DNA from: Bradyrhizobium sp. NAS96.2
Lineage (GTDB): Bacteria; Pseudomonadota; Alphaproteobacteria; Rhizobiales; Xanthobacteraceae
NCBI RefSeq assembly: GCF_001908235.1
Contig: NZ_LGHK01000019.1
Location: 1 to 64,000, forward strand
Direction of reading: 5' to 3'
DNA length: 64,000 nt
Positions 9,928-20,366 of this stretch are shown piece after piece. The notes beneath the pieces were generated by a model. The model was not told the DNA's origin. It ran no database searches and saw only the letters and a list, made by a program, of their open reading frames with translations. Positions within the stretch are counted from its first letter, which is position 1. Every line of letters begins with the position of its first letter. The translations under genes and the position numbers were made by a program.

Positions 9928-9960
9928 AACGCAGCGCGGGCAATTGCGCCGCGCTGCGTT
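9928..9960 (+). terminator. Strong hairpin downstream of the septation protein gene
   Basis: AACGCAGCGCGG pairs with CCGCGCTGCGTT around a central GCAATTGC, giving a 12-bp GC-rich stem directly after the TAG at 9920-9922. There is no following T-run, so it may be a rho-dependent end or an mRNA 3' stabiliser rather than a classical intrinsic terminator. Confidence 0.5.
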
Positions 9961-9969
9961 CGAGGTCTC

Positions 9970-10094
9970 AAAGCGCGATGAGATTGGGTTGAATCGGCAT
10001 CGCGCTTTGGCTTCGTGTTTGAGCATGATCTCCGCGCAAACGCTTCGCGTTTGTCGCGAGGGAAAACCGCTTCGCACTTTTCCGGATCATGCTT
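9970..10094. repeat. Dispersed palindromic repeat, copy B (two modules)
   Basis: Module 2 is the inverted repeat AAAGCGCGATG (9970-9980) and CATCGCGCTTT (9998-10008). Module 1 is the core GAGCATGATC (10021-10030) to GATCATGCTT (10085-10094), with an internal hairpin around CGCAAACGCTTCGCGTTTGTCGCG. The module order is reversed relative to the copy at 37404, so this copy lies in the opposite orientation. It separates the septation gene from the convergent helix-hairpin-helix gene. Confidence 0.88.
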
Positions 10095-10100
10095 CAGAGC

Positions 10101-10478
10101 TCAGCTCCTCTGCTTGGCGACGATCTTGTCCTTGATCTTGTCGTAGGTCGCCTGCGGCAGGATGTTCTTCTGCACCAGTTCATCCTTGCCCTTGTAGGGG
10201 CGGCCCTTGATGATCGCGGCCGAATAGGCCTTGCCGACGCCAGGCAGCGCGTCGAGCTGGTCGGCGCTGGCGCTGTTGATGTCGAGCAGGTCGTCCTTCG
10301 CCATCCCCGTCGTCTTCGCGTCGGGTGCCGCCGTCTTCGGCGCCGGCGCCATCTTGCCGGTTTCCGATTTGGTGGCGGGCGTAGCCGGCTGAACGCTCTG
10401 GGCTATCGACGGCGTGGCCGTCAGCATGCCGAGCGTAAGCGCGGTGGCGAGCAGTGAAGCGAGCGTGGTCTTGCGCAT
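10101..10478 (-). CDS. Secreted helix-hairpin-helix (ComEA-like) protein
   Basis: A 125-residue protein with an N-terminal Sec signal peptide ([14 protein letters not shown]... to about Ala25), a low-complexity Ala/Lys/Thr/Pro linker and a C-terminal helix-hairpin-helix domain. The domain includes [19 protein letters not shown], as in ComEA-type DNA-binding proteins. The start at 10478 is preceded by an excellent Shine-Dalgarno (GGAGGGGAC). A periplasmic DNA-binding role, for example in DNA uptake, is possible, but no other competence gene is nearby. A 14-bp palindrome, CGTTGA-tg-TCAACG (10497-10510), sits in the leader and could be an operator. Confidence 0.85.
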   Translation of the reverse strand: MRKTTLASLLATALTLGMLTATPSIAQSVQPATPATKSETGKMAPAPKTAAPDAKTTGMAKDDLLDINSASADQLDALPGVGKAYSAAIIKGRPYKGKDELVQKNILPQATYDKIKDKIVAKQRS

Positions 10479-10647
10479 ATGTCCCCTCCAAAGGAACGTT
10501 GATGTCAACGCTGCTGAGTTGGGGTTGCGTTCGTGGCGTTGCCGTGGCCGCGAAATGAACCGCAGATAAACGTGTCGAATTATTTTGTCGCAGGCATTTC
10601 GCTCGCCATTCACCAGCGGTTCACGGCACCGCTGAATGACGATGCGC

Positions 10648-11241
10648 TTACTGTCCGGCGCGCAGCGCCTTCTCGATCTCGGCCTTGAGCACGCTGTTGA
10701 CGTTCTCGTGCGTCACCGGTCCGACCAGCTTGTAGATGATGGTGCCCTCGCGTCCGACCAGGAAGGTCTCGGGCACGCCATAGACGCCCCATTCGATCGA
10801 GGCGCGGCCGTTGCCGTCGACGCCGACGATGCCGAACGGGTTGCCGTAGCGGCCGAGGAAGCGCCGCGCGTTCTCGGGCGAGTCCTTGTAGTTGATGCCG
10901 ATGATCTGGAAGCGCTTGTCCTGGCCGAGCTCGGTCAGCAGCGGCGCTTCGTCGTGGCAGGGTACGCACCAGGACGCCCAGACGTTGACGACCGAGACTT
11001 TGCCCTTGAACGCGGCGGGATCGAGACCGGGGACAGGTGCGCCGTCCTGCACCAGCCCGTCGAGCGCGGGCAGCGCGGTCTGCGGCGCCGGCCGTCCGAT
11101 CAGCGCCGACGGAATCCGCGAAGGATCGCCGCCATAGAGCCGCAGCAGGAACAGCCCTGCGAGGCCGAGGAAGATCAGCAGCGGCAGCACCACCAGCAGG
11201 CGGCGGGCTTGCGGCGGGCTGTTGGTCGCCTGTTCGCTCAT
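10648..11241 (-). CDS. ccmG: Cytochrome c maturation thiol:disulfide oxidoreductase CcmG/DsbE
   Basis: A membrane-anchored periplasmic thioredoxin-like protein that reduces the CXXCH haem-binding motif of apocytochrome c. The 197-residue product has one N-terminal transmembrane segment (about residues 13-36) followed by a thioredoxin fold with the active site WASWCVPC, Cys92 and Cys95. The start is the ATG at 11241, which overlaps the stop of ccmD in an ATGA arrangement, indicating translational coupling. It is the last gene of the ccm cluster; the secreted HhH gene follows 169 bases later. Confidence 0.95.
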   Translation of the reverse strand: MSEQATNSPPQARRLLVVLPLLIFLGLAGLFLLRLYGGDPSRIPSALIGRPAPQTALPALDGLVQDGAPVPGLDPAAFKGKVSVVNVWASWCVPCHDEAPLLTELGQDKRFQIIGINYKDSPENARRFLGRYGNPFGIVGVDGNGRASIEWGVYGVPETFLVGREGTIIYKLVGPVTHENVNSVLKAEIEKALRAGQ

Positions 11242-11423
11242 CTGATATCCGCCGCGCTGCGGCCGGAGCGGCGCATGACGCCGCTGGCCTCGATCTCCTT
11301 GAGGCGTGCCTGCTGGCGGCGATAGTCGGCGATGATCCAGACGATCAGGAGCAGCACCACGGCTGCGACCAGCGCATAGGACGTCACGATGAAGGAAGCG
11401 TAGGGACCAAGCGACATCGTCAC
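11238..11423 (-). CDS. ccmD: Haem exporter protein CcmD
   Basis: A 61-residue single-pass membrane protein with a hydrophobic span (about residues 8-31), a charged [15 protein letters not shown] tail and the family-typical G-P-Y/H-A-x-F-I-V start. CcmD is needed to release haem-loaded CcmE from the CcmABCD complex. The start used here is a GTG at 11423 overlapping the ccmC stop; an ATG two codons later (11417) would give MSLGPYASF and is equally plausible. It overlaps ccmG by four bases. Confidence 0.9.
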   Translation of the reverse strand: MTMSLGPYASFIVTSYALVAAVVLLLIVWIIADYRRQQARLKEIEASGVMRRSGRSAADIR

Positions 11424-12223
11424 GCCGCTCCAATTTCTTTCGAGGCGCCGGCATCACGCGAGCCGGCACCCGCCTCGCTCGTGAACGAGACGCGGCTGGC
11501 CTGCATCATCTGCAGGCTGCGCACACGCCGGCGCAGGATCTCGTTGCGCATCGCCGCGAGGTGCAGGGTGATGAACAGCAGCGAGAACGCGATCGCCATC
11601 ACCAGCAGCGGCCACAGGAACGCCTTGTCGAGCGTCGATCCGCCCATCCGGAGCACGGATGCCGGCTGATGCAGCGTGTTCCACCAGTCGACCGAGAACT
11701 TGATGATCGGGATGTTGATCGCGCCGACCAGGGTCAGCACCGCCGCCGCCCGTGCCGCGCGCGAGGGATCCTCCACCGCGCGCCACAGCGCCATCAGGCC
11801 GAGATACATCAGGAACAGGATCAAGACCGAGGTCAGCCGCGCATCCCACTCCCAATAGGTGCCCCACATCGGGCGGCCCCACAGCGAGCCGGTGACGAGC
11901 GCAAGGAAGGTGAAGGCGGCGCCGATTGGAGCTGCGGCTTTCGCGGCGACGTCGGCGAGCGGGTGCCGCCACACCAGCGTGCCGAGCGCAGCCACGCTCA
12001 TGACGCTCCAGACGAACATCGACAGCCAGGCGTTCGGCACGTGGATGAACATGATCTTAACCGTGGCGCCCTGCTGGTAGTCGTCGGGCGCCATCGCCGA
12101 CTGGTAGAGCCCGATCGCGAGCAGGAACGCGGTTGCACCCGCGAGCCAGGGCAGGATGCGCGCGGTCAGCGCCAGAAACCTGGTCGGGTTGGCGAGGTCG
12201 GTCAGCGTCTCGGTCAGCTTCAT
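11420..12223 (-). CDS. ccmC: Haem exporter protein CcmC
   Basis: An integral membrane haem-handling protein that presents haem to the chaperone CcmE. The 267-residue protein has six hydrophobic segments and the tryptophan-rich WWD-type motif [13 protein letters not shown] (Trp120, Trp124, Trp126). Conserved histidines occur in FIHVPNAW (His61) and in the LHQPAS motif. The start is the ATG at 12223 ([13 protein letters not shown]), since the frame continues upstream with no family similarity. It is 64 bases downstream of ccmB and overlaps ccmD. Confidence 0.95.
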   Translation of the reverse strand: MKLTETLTDLANPTRFLALTARILPWLAGATAFLLAIGLYQSAMAPDDYQQGATVKIMFIHVPNAWLSMFVWSVMSVAALGTLVWRHPLADVAAKAAAPIGAAFTFLALVTGSLWGRPMWGTYWEWDARLTSVLILFLMYLGLMALWRAVEDPSRAARAAAVLTLVGAINIPIIKFSVDWWNTLHQPASVLRMGGSTLDKAFLWPLLVMAIAFSLLFITLHLAAMRNEILRRRVRSLQMMQASRVSFTSEAGAGSRDAGASKEIGAA

Positions 12224-12287
12224 GGCACCCTGATAGTCGTCCGCTGTGAGCGAGGCAATTGGCCGAATTCCCCTCGGCGAGATTTGA

Positions 12288-12956
12288 TCAGTCCAGCCCG
12301 TGCCGCAGGCTCGCGGCGGCCGCAAACGGGCCGATCACGAGGCTGGCAAGCGACAGCGCGCAGAGGATCGAGAACGGTGTTCCAAACGGCAGCGGCCCCG
12401 AAATCGCCGCCTGCGAGGCCGCGACGCCGAAGATCAGCACCGGGATCGACAGCGGCAGCACCAGCACCGCCAGCAAGAGGCCGCCGCGATGCAGCGTCAC
12501 CGCCAGCGCTGCCCCGATCATGCCGGTGAAGGTCAGTGCCGGTGTTCCCGCCAGCAGCGTGGCTCCGACCGCAAGCGTCGCGGTGCCGTCGAGATTGAGC
12601 AGCAGGCCGAGCACCGGGGTTGCGACGATCAGCGGCAGCCCGGCGGCGATCCAATGCGCCAGCGCCTTGGCCGCGCAGGCGAGTTCCAGCGGTGTCCGGC
12701 TCATCACGATCAGGTCGAGCGAGCCGTCCTCATGGTCGGCCGTGAACAGCCGGTCGAGGGTCAATAGGCTCGCCAGCAATGCGCCGAGCCACAGGATGGC
12801 GGGGCCGAGCCGCGACAGCAGCGCGAGATCGGGCCCCACCGCAAACGGCATCAGCACCGTGACGGTGAGGAAGAACAGCACGCCGATCAGCGCGCCGCCG
12901 CCGACGCGCAGCGCAATGCGGATGTCGCGGCGGATCAATGCGGCCAGCGCGCTCAT
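12288..12956 (-). CDS. ccmB: Haem exporter protein CcmB
   Basis: The permease subunit of the CcmAB ABC transporter, which drives release of holo-CcmE during cytochrome c maturation. The 222-residue protein has about six hydrophobic segments and the family-typical opening ALIRRDIRIALRVGGG, with FFLTVTVLMPFAVGPD following and an internal DGSLDLIVMSRTPLEL. It ends only 64 bases before ccmC but starts about 330 bases from ccmA, because a repeat block lies between; its normal partner is ccmA. Confidence 0.93.
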   Translation of the reverse strand: MSALAALIRRDIRIALRVGGGALIGVLFFLTVTVLMPFAVGPDLALLSRLGPAILWLGALLASLLTLDRLFTADHEDGSLDLIVMSRTPLELACAAKALAHWIAAGLPLIVATPVLGLLLNLDGTATLAVGATLLAGTPALTFTGMIGAALAVTLHRGGLLLAVLVLPLSIPVLIFGVAASQAAISGPLPFGTPFSILCALSLASLVIGPFAAAASLRHGLD

Positions 12957-13285
12957 GCCGCGCCTCCGTGTTGATGGCCGTGTGAGCCGATATCGTGCCG
13001 CGCGACTGGTGCGCTCCCTCCCCCACGCAACCGGGGTTTACCCCGGTTGCTCGTCGTAAGTTTGCGCAAGTCGGGCAGGCCCGACTTGCGTCGGGGGGAG
13101 GGCTGGGGAGAGGGGTGGCCCCGGGCGAGATCGTCGGCAGAGATGTCGCTTTTGCAATCTCGGTCGCTTGACGTTGAAGGTTGTGCGGGGAGCGCGTGCC
13201 GTGTGGCACCCCCCTCCCTGACCCTCCCCCACAAGGGGGGAGGGAACGGAGAGACCGGTGCTCGGCGCTGAGACGTGCTGCTTGC
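12957..13285. repeat. Intergenic palindrome-rich repeat block between ccmA and ccmB
   Basis: This 329-base stretch holds no credible gene. It contains two near-perfect hairpins, GCAACCGGGG/CCCCGGTTGC (13027-13050) and GCAAGTCGGGC/GCCCGACTTGC (13066-13089). These lie inside a larger inverted arrangement of CTCCCTCCCCC and GGGGGGAGGG. A second unit at about 13205-13245 reads CCCTCCCTGACCCTCCCCC followed by AAGGGGGGAGGGAA. Such C/G-tract elements are common intergenic repeats in GC-rich alphaproteobacteria. The block lies inside an operon where ccmA and ccmB are often close together or overlapping. Confidence 0.75.
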
Positions 13286-13888
13286 TCATACCGTGCCTCC
13301 CATCCGCAGGTCGCGCGCTTCGATGCCGAGCGGCAGATGGGTCGCGGCGACGATCAGGCCGCCGCTGGCCAGATGGTCGCGCATCAGGGCGACGAACAGC
13401 GCCTGTCCGGCCGTATCGAGCGCCGATGTCGGTTCGTCCAGCAGCCAGACCGGCCGCCGCACCGAGAGCAGGCGCGCGATCGAGAGGCGGCGGCGCTGGC
13501 CCGCGGAGAGGTAGGCCGCCGGCAGATGCGCGGCGTGGTCGAGCCCCACGGCGGCAAGGCACCGGCCGGCATCCTCGGTCTTGCCGCCGAGGAATTCCCG
13601 CCAGAAGGAAAGATTTTCCGCGACGTTGAGCGCCGGCTTCAGGGCATCGCGGTGGCCGAGATAGTGGGCCTGCTCGGGCAGGCTGAGCTCGGCGTCGCCG
13701 CCTTCGAGCGCGACCGTCCCCTCGGCTGGAACCAGGAGCCCGGCGAGCACCCGCAGCAACGAGGTCTTGCCCGCGCCGTTAGGGCCGGTGACGGCGAGCG
13801 CCTCGCCGGCCGTAGCCGAAACGTCGAGGCCGGAAAACACCTCGCGTCCGCCGCGCACGCATTTCAGATTTCGTCCCGAGAGCCGCAT
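13286..13888 (-). CDS. ccmA: Haem exporter ATP-binding protein CcmA
   Basis: The ATPase of the CcmAB complex. The 200-residue protein has Walker [10 protein letters not shown] (residues 35-43), the ABC signature [14 protein letters not shown], Walker [13 protein letters not shown] and a switch His in AATHLPL. The ATG at 13888 ([14 protein letters not shown]) is chosen as the family start; the frame continues 25 codons upstream without similarity. It is the first gene of the minus-strand ccm cluster and is divergent from acnA, sharing a 242-base promoter region. Confidence 0.95.
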   Translation of the reverse strand: MRLSGRNLKCVRGGREVFSGLDVSATAGEALAVTGPNGAGKTSLLRVLAGLLVPAEGTVALEGGDAELSLPEQAHYLGHRDALKPALNVAENLSFWREFLGGKTEDAGRCLAAVGLDHAAHLPAAYLSAGQRRRLSIARLLSVRRPVWLLDEPTSALDTAGQALFVALMRDHLASGGLIVAATHLPLGIEARDLRMGGTV

Positions 13889-13984
13889 GGTTCGTCTTGT
13901 CACAGCCCTCTGAAATCTTTCGCTACCGCGTGAGAATTTTTGGGTCGCGCGATGCCGGCGCACGCTTGTCGGTGTGGCGGTGCC

Positions 13985-14001
13985 TCTAGAAAGGTTCTAT
14001 A
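13985..14001 (+). promoter_or_regulatory. Iron control element (Irr-type ICE) upstream of acnA
   Basis: TCTAGAA-AGG-TTCTATA matches the ICE consensus TTTAGAA-N3-TTCTAAA at 12 of 14 defined positions. It lies about 130 bases before the acnA ATG and 97 bases before the ccmA start on the other strand. In Bradyrhizobium and relatives ICE motifs bind Irr, a haem-responsive Fur-family regulator that controls iron-dependent genes. Aconitase is an iron-sulfur enzyme, so repression under iron limitation would make sense. The match is seen in the sequence; Irr binding is inference. Confidence 0.6.
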
Positions 14002-14130
14002 AGCCCGGAACTTGATGCAGCACACACAATCGGCGGCCGCAACCCACCCCCCGGGCCATCCCTCGGCCAGTGTCGTTCGCCGGTGTTTAGTTACCCTTGC
14101 CGGGTATAACTGAGAATTGGGATTCCTCGT

Positions 14131-16851
<2,721 letters not shown>

Positions 16852-16863
16852 GGCCTTTTGTTT

Positions 16864-16889
16864 GAGCATGGTCCATTCGGGCCATGCTC
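16864..16889. repeat. Short palindrome related to the dispersed repeat
   Basis: GAGCATGG (16864-16871) pairs with CCATGCTC (16882-16889) just after the acnA stop. The outer arms match those of the larger dispersed repeat (GAGCATG...CATGCTC), but the interior is only about 10 bases, so this looks like a deleted or minimal copy. Confidence 0.55.
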
Positions 16890-16942
16890 CAACGCGGATT
16901 TGTGATCGGTGCCTCACTGCTTAGTGAGTAGCGGCTAAAAAG

Positions 16943-16968
16943 AAGGCGGCCTATGAAAAGGCCGCTTT
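16943..16968 (+). terminator. Probable terminator of acnA
   Basis: An AAGGCGGCCT arm pairs with AGGCCGCTT (one bulged base) around a short ATGAAA loop and is followed by TTTCT. It lies about 90 bases after the acnA stop. A second small hairpin, CTCACT/AGTGAG (16913-16928), precedes it. Confidence 0.5.
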
Positions 16969-17053
16969 CTCGCGTTTTGGGGCACGCAAGTTCAGGGACA
17001 GACTTCATGCTCCGTACAATTACGGATGGAAATCATCACGACTGGTTCGCAGT

Positions 17054-17815
17054 ATGACAGCGATGATGGCCTATAATTCGATCTCGCGATGGTCCAGTGC
17101 GCTCGGTATCTGCGCGATCGTCGCGATCATCCGCCCCGCTCACGCCGATCCGCGTGCTGTCGTTGAACTCTTCACCTCGCAGGGATGCTCGTCCTGTCCG
17201 CCCGCGGACAAGATCATCGGTGATCTCGCCAAAGACCCCAACGTCATCGCGCTCAGCATGCCGATCGACTATTGGGACTATCTCGGCTGGAAGGACACGC
17301 TGGCCGATTCCCGCTTCAGCGCGCGCCAGAAAGCCTATTCCCACATGCGCGGCGATCGCGACGTCTACACGCCGCAGGCCGTGATCAACGGCTCCGCGCA
17401 TGTCATCGGCAGCGATCGCGCCAGCATCGAGGACGCCATCGAGAGCACCGAGAAGAGCGGCACCGTGATGTCGGTGCCAGTGACGATGACGCTGACCGGC
17501 AAGCAGATCAACGTGTCGGTCGCGGCGTCGAAGTCGCCCGCGGTGTCGCGCGGCGAAGTCTGGATCTGCTCGATCTCGAAGTCGGTGCCGATCTCGATCT
17601 CGCGCGGCGAGAACCGTGGCCACGAGATCACCTACCACAATGTGGTGCGCAATCTGCTGAAGGTTGGTGACTGGAACGGCTCGTCCGGCAGCTGGACTGT
17701 GCCGCTGGAGAACATCACGCGCGATGGCGTCGATGCCGCCGCGGTGTACGTCCAGGACGGCAATCGCGACAAGCCGGGCCCGATGCTCGGCGCCGCATTC
17801 ACCTCGCTGCACTAG
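17054..17815 (+). CDS. DUF1223 secreted thioredoxin-like protein
   Basis: A 253-residue exported protein. A signal peptide or membrane anchor spans about residues 13-31, ending PAHA. The mature part begins with VVELFTSQGCSSCPPADK, the CxxC motif (Cys45, Cys48) and context that define the DUF1223 (COG5429) family, which has a thioredoxin-like fold. Other family phrases are PIDYWDYLGWKDTLAD and YTPQAVINGSAHVIGSDR. A periplasmic redox role is likely from the fold and CxxC but is unproven. It appears monocistronic, flanked by the acnA terminator and a 500-base intergenic region. Confidence 0.87.
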   Translation: MTAMMAYNSISRWSSALGICAIVAIIRPAHADPRAVVELFTSQGCSSCPPADKIIGDLAKDPNVIALSMPIDYWDYLGWKDTLADSRFSARQKAYSHMRGDRDVYTPQAVINGSAHVIGSDRASIEDAIESTEKSGTVMSVPVTMTLTGKQINVSVAASKSPAVSRGEVWICSISKSVPISISRGENRGHEITYHNVVRNLLKVGDWNGSSGSWTVPLENITRDGVDAAAVYVQDGNRDKPGPMLGAAFTSLH

Positions 17816-18320
17816 CGCGTTGCTGCGCGTTAGTCGCGTCGTTGAGCCGCACGCAGCTGCCGTGCAGCCTTTGCGTGGCGGCGAACATGCATTCAGAAAT
17901 CTGCTGCAATGAAAGCGCCGAGGCTTGCGAGCCTCATCGCGCTGGTCGAGCAGGCCCCAAAAACAAAAAGGACCAACTTTCGTTGGCCCAGTGTTGGGAT
18001 TTAACTCCCCTGCGAACAGGCCCGATCCCGACGGCCCCGGGGGGCTGGGGGCTGAGGAATCCGGAACCGAAAGGACCGGGCCAACGCAGGATTTCCTTTT
18101 CGCAGGGCAGCGGGGCGGGCGATGGGCGGAAGTGGGGCAGCAATATGATTCCGCTAACGTTCCCGTGAATCTTTTGGCGCGGCCCTGATTCAATCCCGCG
18201 GGGCCTAATTCGTGTTTGGGCGGCTTAATTCAAGCGGCCAGCCCCCTGGCTCTCGATTCCCGATCTGAACCAAGTACCGCAGCCGGTATTGTTTCAGCGG
18301 GAATTACTGAGGAGGAAGCC
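17816..18320. other. 505-base intergenic region, structured, no gene assigned
   Basis: Short open frames exist on both strands but look like GC-rich noise. The region shows local self-complementarity: CCAAC-tttc-GTTGG (17973-17986), and CCCTGCGAA (18008-18016) against TTCGCAGGG (18099-18107). Between these are G/C-rich tracts (about 18030-18055). An A-rich stretch (CCCCAAAAACAAAAAGG) begins near 17955. It could encode a structured RNA or be a decayed repeat; nothing decides between these. The last bases before 18321 carry the Shine-Dalgarno of the next gene. Confidence 0.4.
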
Positions 18321-18566
18321 ATGACGAAAGTTTTGGCGCTTGTTGCTGCGGTCGGCCTTATGGCCGCGACGTCTTCAACCGGCTACGCGCGCGGCGGAGG
18401 GGCCTCAATGGTCGCGCCCGGAACATCGTTCCATACACGTGGAGCGGTTGCAGGCCATCCGGGAGCGTCGGGTTATGCGCCGGGTCATTTGTTCCGCGCG
18501 CATGGTAGCCTTCGCGGCCATCCGGGCGCTTCGGGCTACGCGCCCGGACACAGGGCTATGAGGTAA
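18321..18566 (+). CDS. Small secreted protein with GHPGASGYAPGH repeats
   Basis: An 81-residue protein preceded by a strong Shine-Dalgarno (GGAGGAAG, 6 bases before the ATG). Residues 1 to about 20 are a signal peptide (MTKVLALVAAVGLMAA..., cleaved after TGYA or nearby). The mature part is Gly/His/Ala-rich and contains a 12-residue motif, GHPGASGYAPGH, twice in tandem, about 23 residues apart. It has no recognised fold and is probably periplasmic or extracellular. The real start is favoured over a longer frame from 18216 by the RBS and the signal peptide. The function is unknown. Confidence 0.75.
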   Translation: MTKVLALVAAVGLMAATSSTGYARGGGASMVAPGTSFHTRGAVAGHPGASGYAPGHLFRAHGSLRGHPGASGYAPGHRAMR

Positions 18567-18743
18567 CGAAGCCGGACCAAGGCGCAGATGGCGGGGGCCG
18601 GACTTGCGATGGCGTCGTCAGTCACCGACTGGGCACTTGCGGCGCCCCGCGCTTAGCGCGATCATGTCACTCTCGTGGCGATCCCGAAGCAGGGGGCACC
18701 AGCCTTCGGAACCGATCGTCACCGGGATGACAGGAGGCGCTCG

Positions 18744-19115
18744 ATGAGTTTGATCTCGGAGGACACCGATCCGAGCGGGAGCCGTGCCGCGGCGCGCCCC
18801 GCCGCCGCGACACCCCAGCCCAACCGCGTGACATTCAATCGACTTGAGCTCAACCGCATTCTCAATCTCTACGGCCGCATGGTCGCCGACGGCGAGTGGC
18901 GCGACTATGCGATCGACTTCCTGAAGGACCGCGCCGTGTTCTCGGTGTTCCGGCGCGCCTCCGAAATGCCGATCTACCGGATCGAGAAGGATCCGCGGCT
19001 GGCGCGCAAGCAGGGCATGTACAGCGTGATTTCGGCGACCGGCCTGATCCTGCGCCGCGGCCACGAACTCGAGCGCGTGCTGTTCGTGATCGACCGCAAG
19101 CTGTCGCTGGTGTAG
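18744..19115 (+). CDS. DUF2794 domain-containing protein
   Basis: A 123-residue cytoplasmic protein with a disordered N-terminus (about 30 residues rich in Ala, Pro, Ser) and a compact conserved domain. The phrases RLELNRILNLYGRMVADGE, RDYAIDFLKDRAVFSVFRR and YRIEKDPRLARKQGMYSV mark the DUF2794 family, restricted to alphaproteobacteria. The function is not established. The ATG at 18744 has an AGGAGG Shine-Dalgarno 5 bases upstream. The gene stands alone between a repeat-poor leader and a palindromic repeat. Confidence 0.88.
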   Translation: MSLISEDTDPSGSRAAARPAAATPQPNRVTFNRLELNRILNLYGRMVADGEWRDYAIDFLKDRAVFSVFRRASEMPIYRIEKDPRLARKQGMYSVISATGLILRRGHELERVLFVIDRKLSLV

Positions 19116-19132
19116 GCCGCGCCGGCCAGCTT

Positions 19133-19255
19133 CGTAGCCCGGATGCAGCGAAGCGCAATCCGGGGGCTGTCCCCGCGGATGATGCTGCCCCGGATTACGC
19201 GGAGTCCGTCATCGGGCGCGCGTTCGCGCGACCCGTCGGCTTCATCCGGGCTACG
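19133..19255. repeat. CGTAGCCCGGAT...ATCCGGGCTACG intergenic repeat
   Basis: A 123-base inverted element with outer arms CGTAGCCCGGAT (19133) and ATCCGGGCTACG (ending 19255). Inner complementary parts include GCGCAATCCGGGG with CCCCGGATTACGC, and a GGGCGCGCGTTCGCGCGACCC hairpin. This is a different repeat family from the GAGCATGATC type and is, from memory, common in Bradyrhizobium intergenic DNA. It lies between the convergent DUF2794 and Bax-inhibitor genes. Confidence 0.85.
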
Positions 19256-19289
19256 CCGTCTCTGATCTCATCCTTTCCACGCAAAACAA

Positions 19290-19315
19290 AAGCCCCGGCC
19301 GTGCGGCCGGGGCTT
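19290..19315 (-). terminator. Intrinsic terminator of the Bax inhibitor-1 family gene
   Basis: A perfect 11-bp stem, AAGCCCCGGCC/GGCCGGGGCTT, with a 4-base loop. Read on the minus strand it is followed by TTTGTTTTGC, a T-rich tail, 25 bases after the stop of the minus-strand gene. Confidence 0.85.
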
Positions 19316-19340
19316 GGATCCGTTTGCCTTGCTCGGGCGC

Positions 19341-20132
19341 TTAGTCGCGCTGGCCGAGCAGCTGCAGCAGCAGCGTGAACAGGTTGATGAAGTTCAGGTA
19401 GAGCGACAGCGCACCAGTGATTGCCGCACGCTCTGCCATCACGCCGCCCTGCGAGGCGTAGCCGTAGATGTAGTCGTTCTTCAGCCGCTGGGTGTCCCAG
19501 GCGGTGAGGCCCGCGAACACCAGCACGCCGACGATCGAGACGATGAACTGCAGCGCCGAGCTCGCCAGGAACAGGTTGACCAGGCTCGCGATGATGATCC
19601 CGATCAGGCCCATGAACAGGAACGAGCCCATGCCGCTCATGTCACGCTTGGTGGTGTAGCCGTAGAGGCTCAGCGCACCGAACGTCGCCGCGGTGATGAA
19701 GAACACGCGCACGATCGAGGTGTGCGTGTACACCAGGAAGATCGACGACAGCGACAAGCCCATCAGCGCCGAGAACACCCAGAACAACAGCTGGGCGGTC
19801 GCAGGCTGCAGGCGGTTGATGCCGGCCGAGATGACGAACACCATCGCAAGAGGGGCGAGGATGAACAGCCACTTCAGCGGGCTTACGAACATCGCGTAGC
19901 CGAACTGCGTCAGATAGGCGTTGCCGAACTTGGCGACGGCGGCCGACTGATCGGTGGTCACCGCGCCCATGTAGACGCCGAGCGCGGCCAGGCCGGTGAT
20001 GGCGAGGCCGATGCTCATGTAGTTGTAGATGCGCAGCATGTAGGCGCGCAGACCGGCGTCGACGGCCGCAGCGTCAATGCGCCCGGCGGCCCGGCCGAAA
20101 GGAGAAGCGTAGTTGCGGTCTAGGTCCGACAT
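19341..20132 (-). CDS. Bax inhibitor-1/YccA family membrane protein
   Basis: A 263-residue integral membrane protein with about seven hydrophobic segments, typical of the TMBIM/UPF0005 family. The C-terminal signature includes FAGLTAWDTQRLKNDY (with the conserved Asp) and GALSLYLNFINLF. Relatives act as pH-sensitive calcium leak channels, or in E. coli (YccA) modulate the FtsH protease; the role here is not shown. The start MSDLDRNYASPFGRAAG at 20132 matches the usual alphaproteobacterial N-terminus, so the longer frame to 20168 is not used. It is followed by a strong intrinsic terminator. Confidence 0.93.
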   Translation of the reverse strand: MSDLDRNYASPFGRAAGRIDAAAVDAGLRAYMLRIYNYMSIGLAITGLAALGVYMGAVTTDQSAAVAKFGNAYLTQFGYAMFVSPLKWLFILAPLAMVFVISAGINRLQPATAQLLFWVFSALMGLSLSSIFLVYTHTSIVRVFFITAATFGALSLYGYTTKRDMSGMGSFLFMGLIGIIIASLVNLFLASSALQFIVSIVGVLVFAGLTAWDTQRLKNDYIYGYASQGGVMAERAAITGALSLYLNFINLFTLLLQLLGQRD

Positions 20133-20366
20133 GGTCGAATTCCCGTGGTTGGTCCCGGTGGAGCGCAAGGGATTTGCGGCGCCGGTTATAAATCTATCTC
20201 AGATGGCTCGGTTTGCGGAGCATTAATTCCGTGTCATTCAAACCGACTATCCGACCCGATTGGTATGTGGGAAATTAACACATCCGACGCAAGCTTCCAC
20301 GCGCGGCCGAATGTCGCTCTGGCCTAGCATGACAGGCAAAAATGGCGCTTCCGCCGCTACAAATTG

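Noticed and set aside
13021-13250. Repeated palindromes in the ccm region as a possible CRISPR array
   Set aside because: The units differ from each other, are not evenly spaced, and have no unique spacers; they are ordinary intergenic repeats.
17934-18193. Overlapping short frames on both strands in the 17816-18320 intergenic region
   Set aside because: Pro/Gly/Arg-rich composition on both strands at once and no start signals; more probably structured non-coding DNA.
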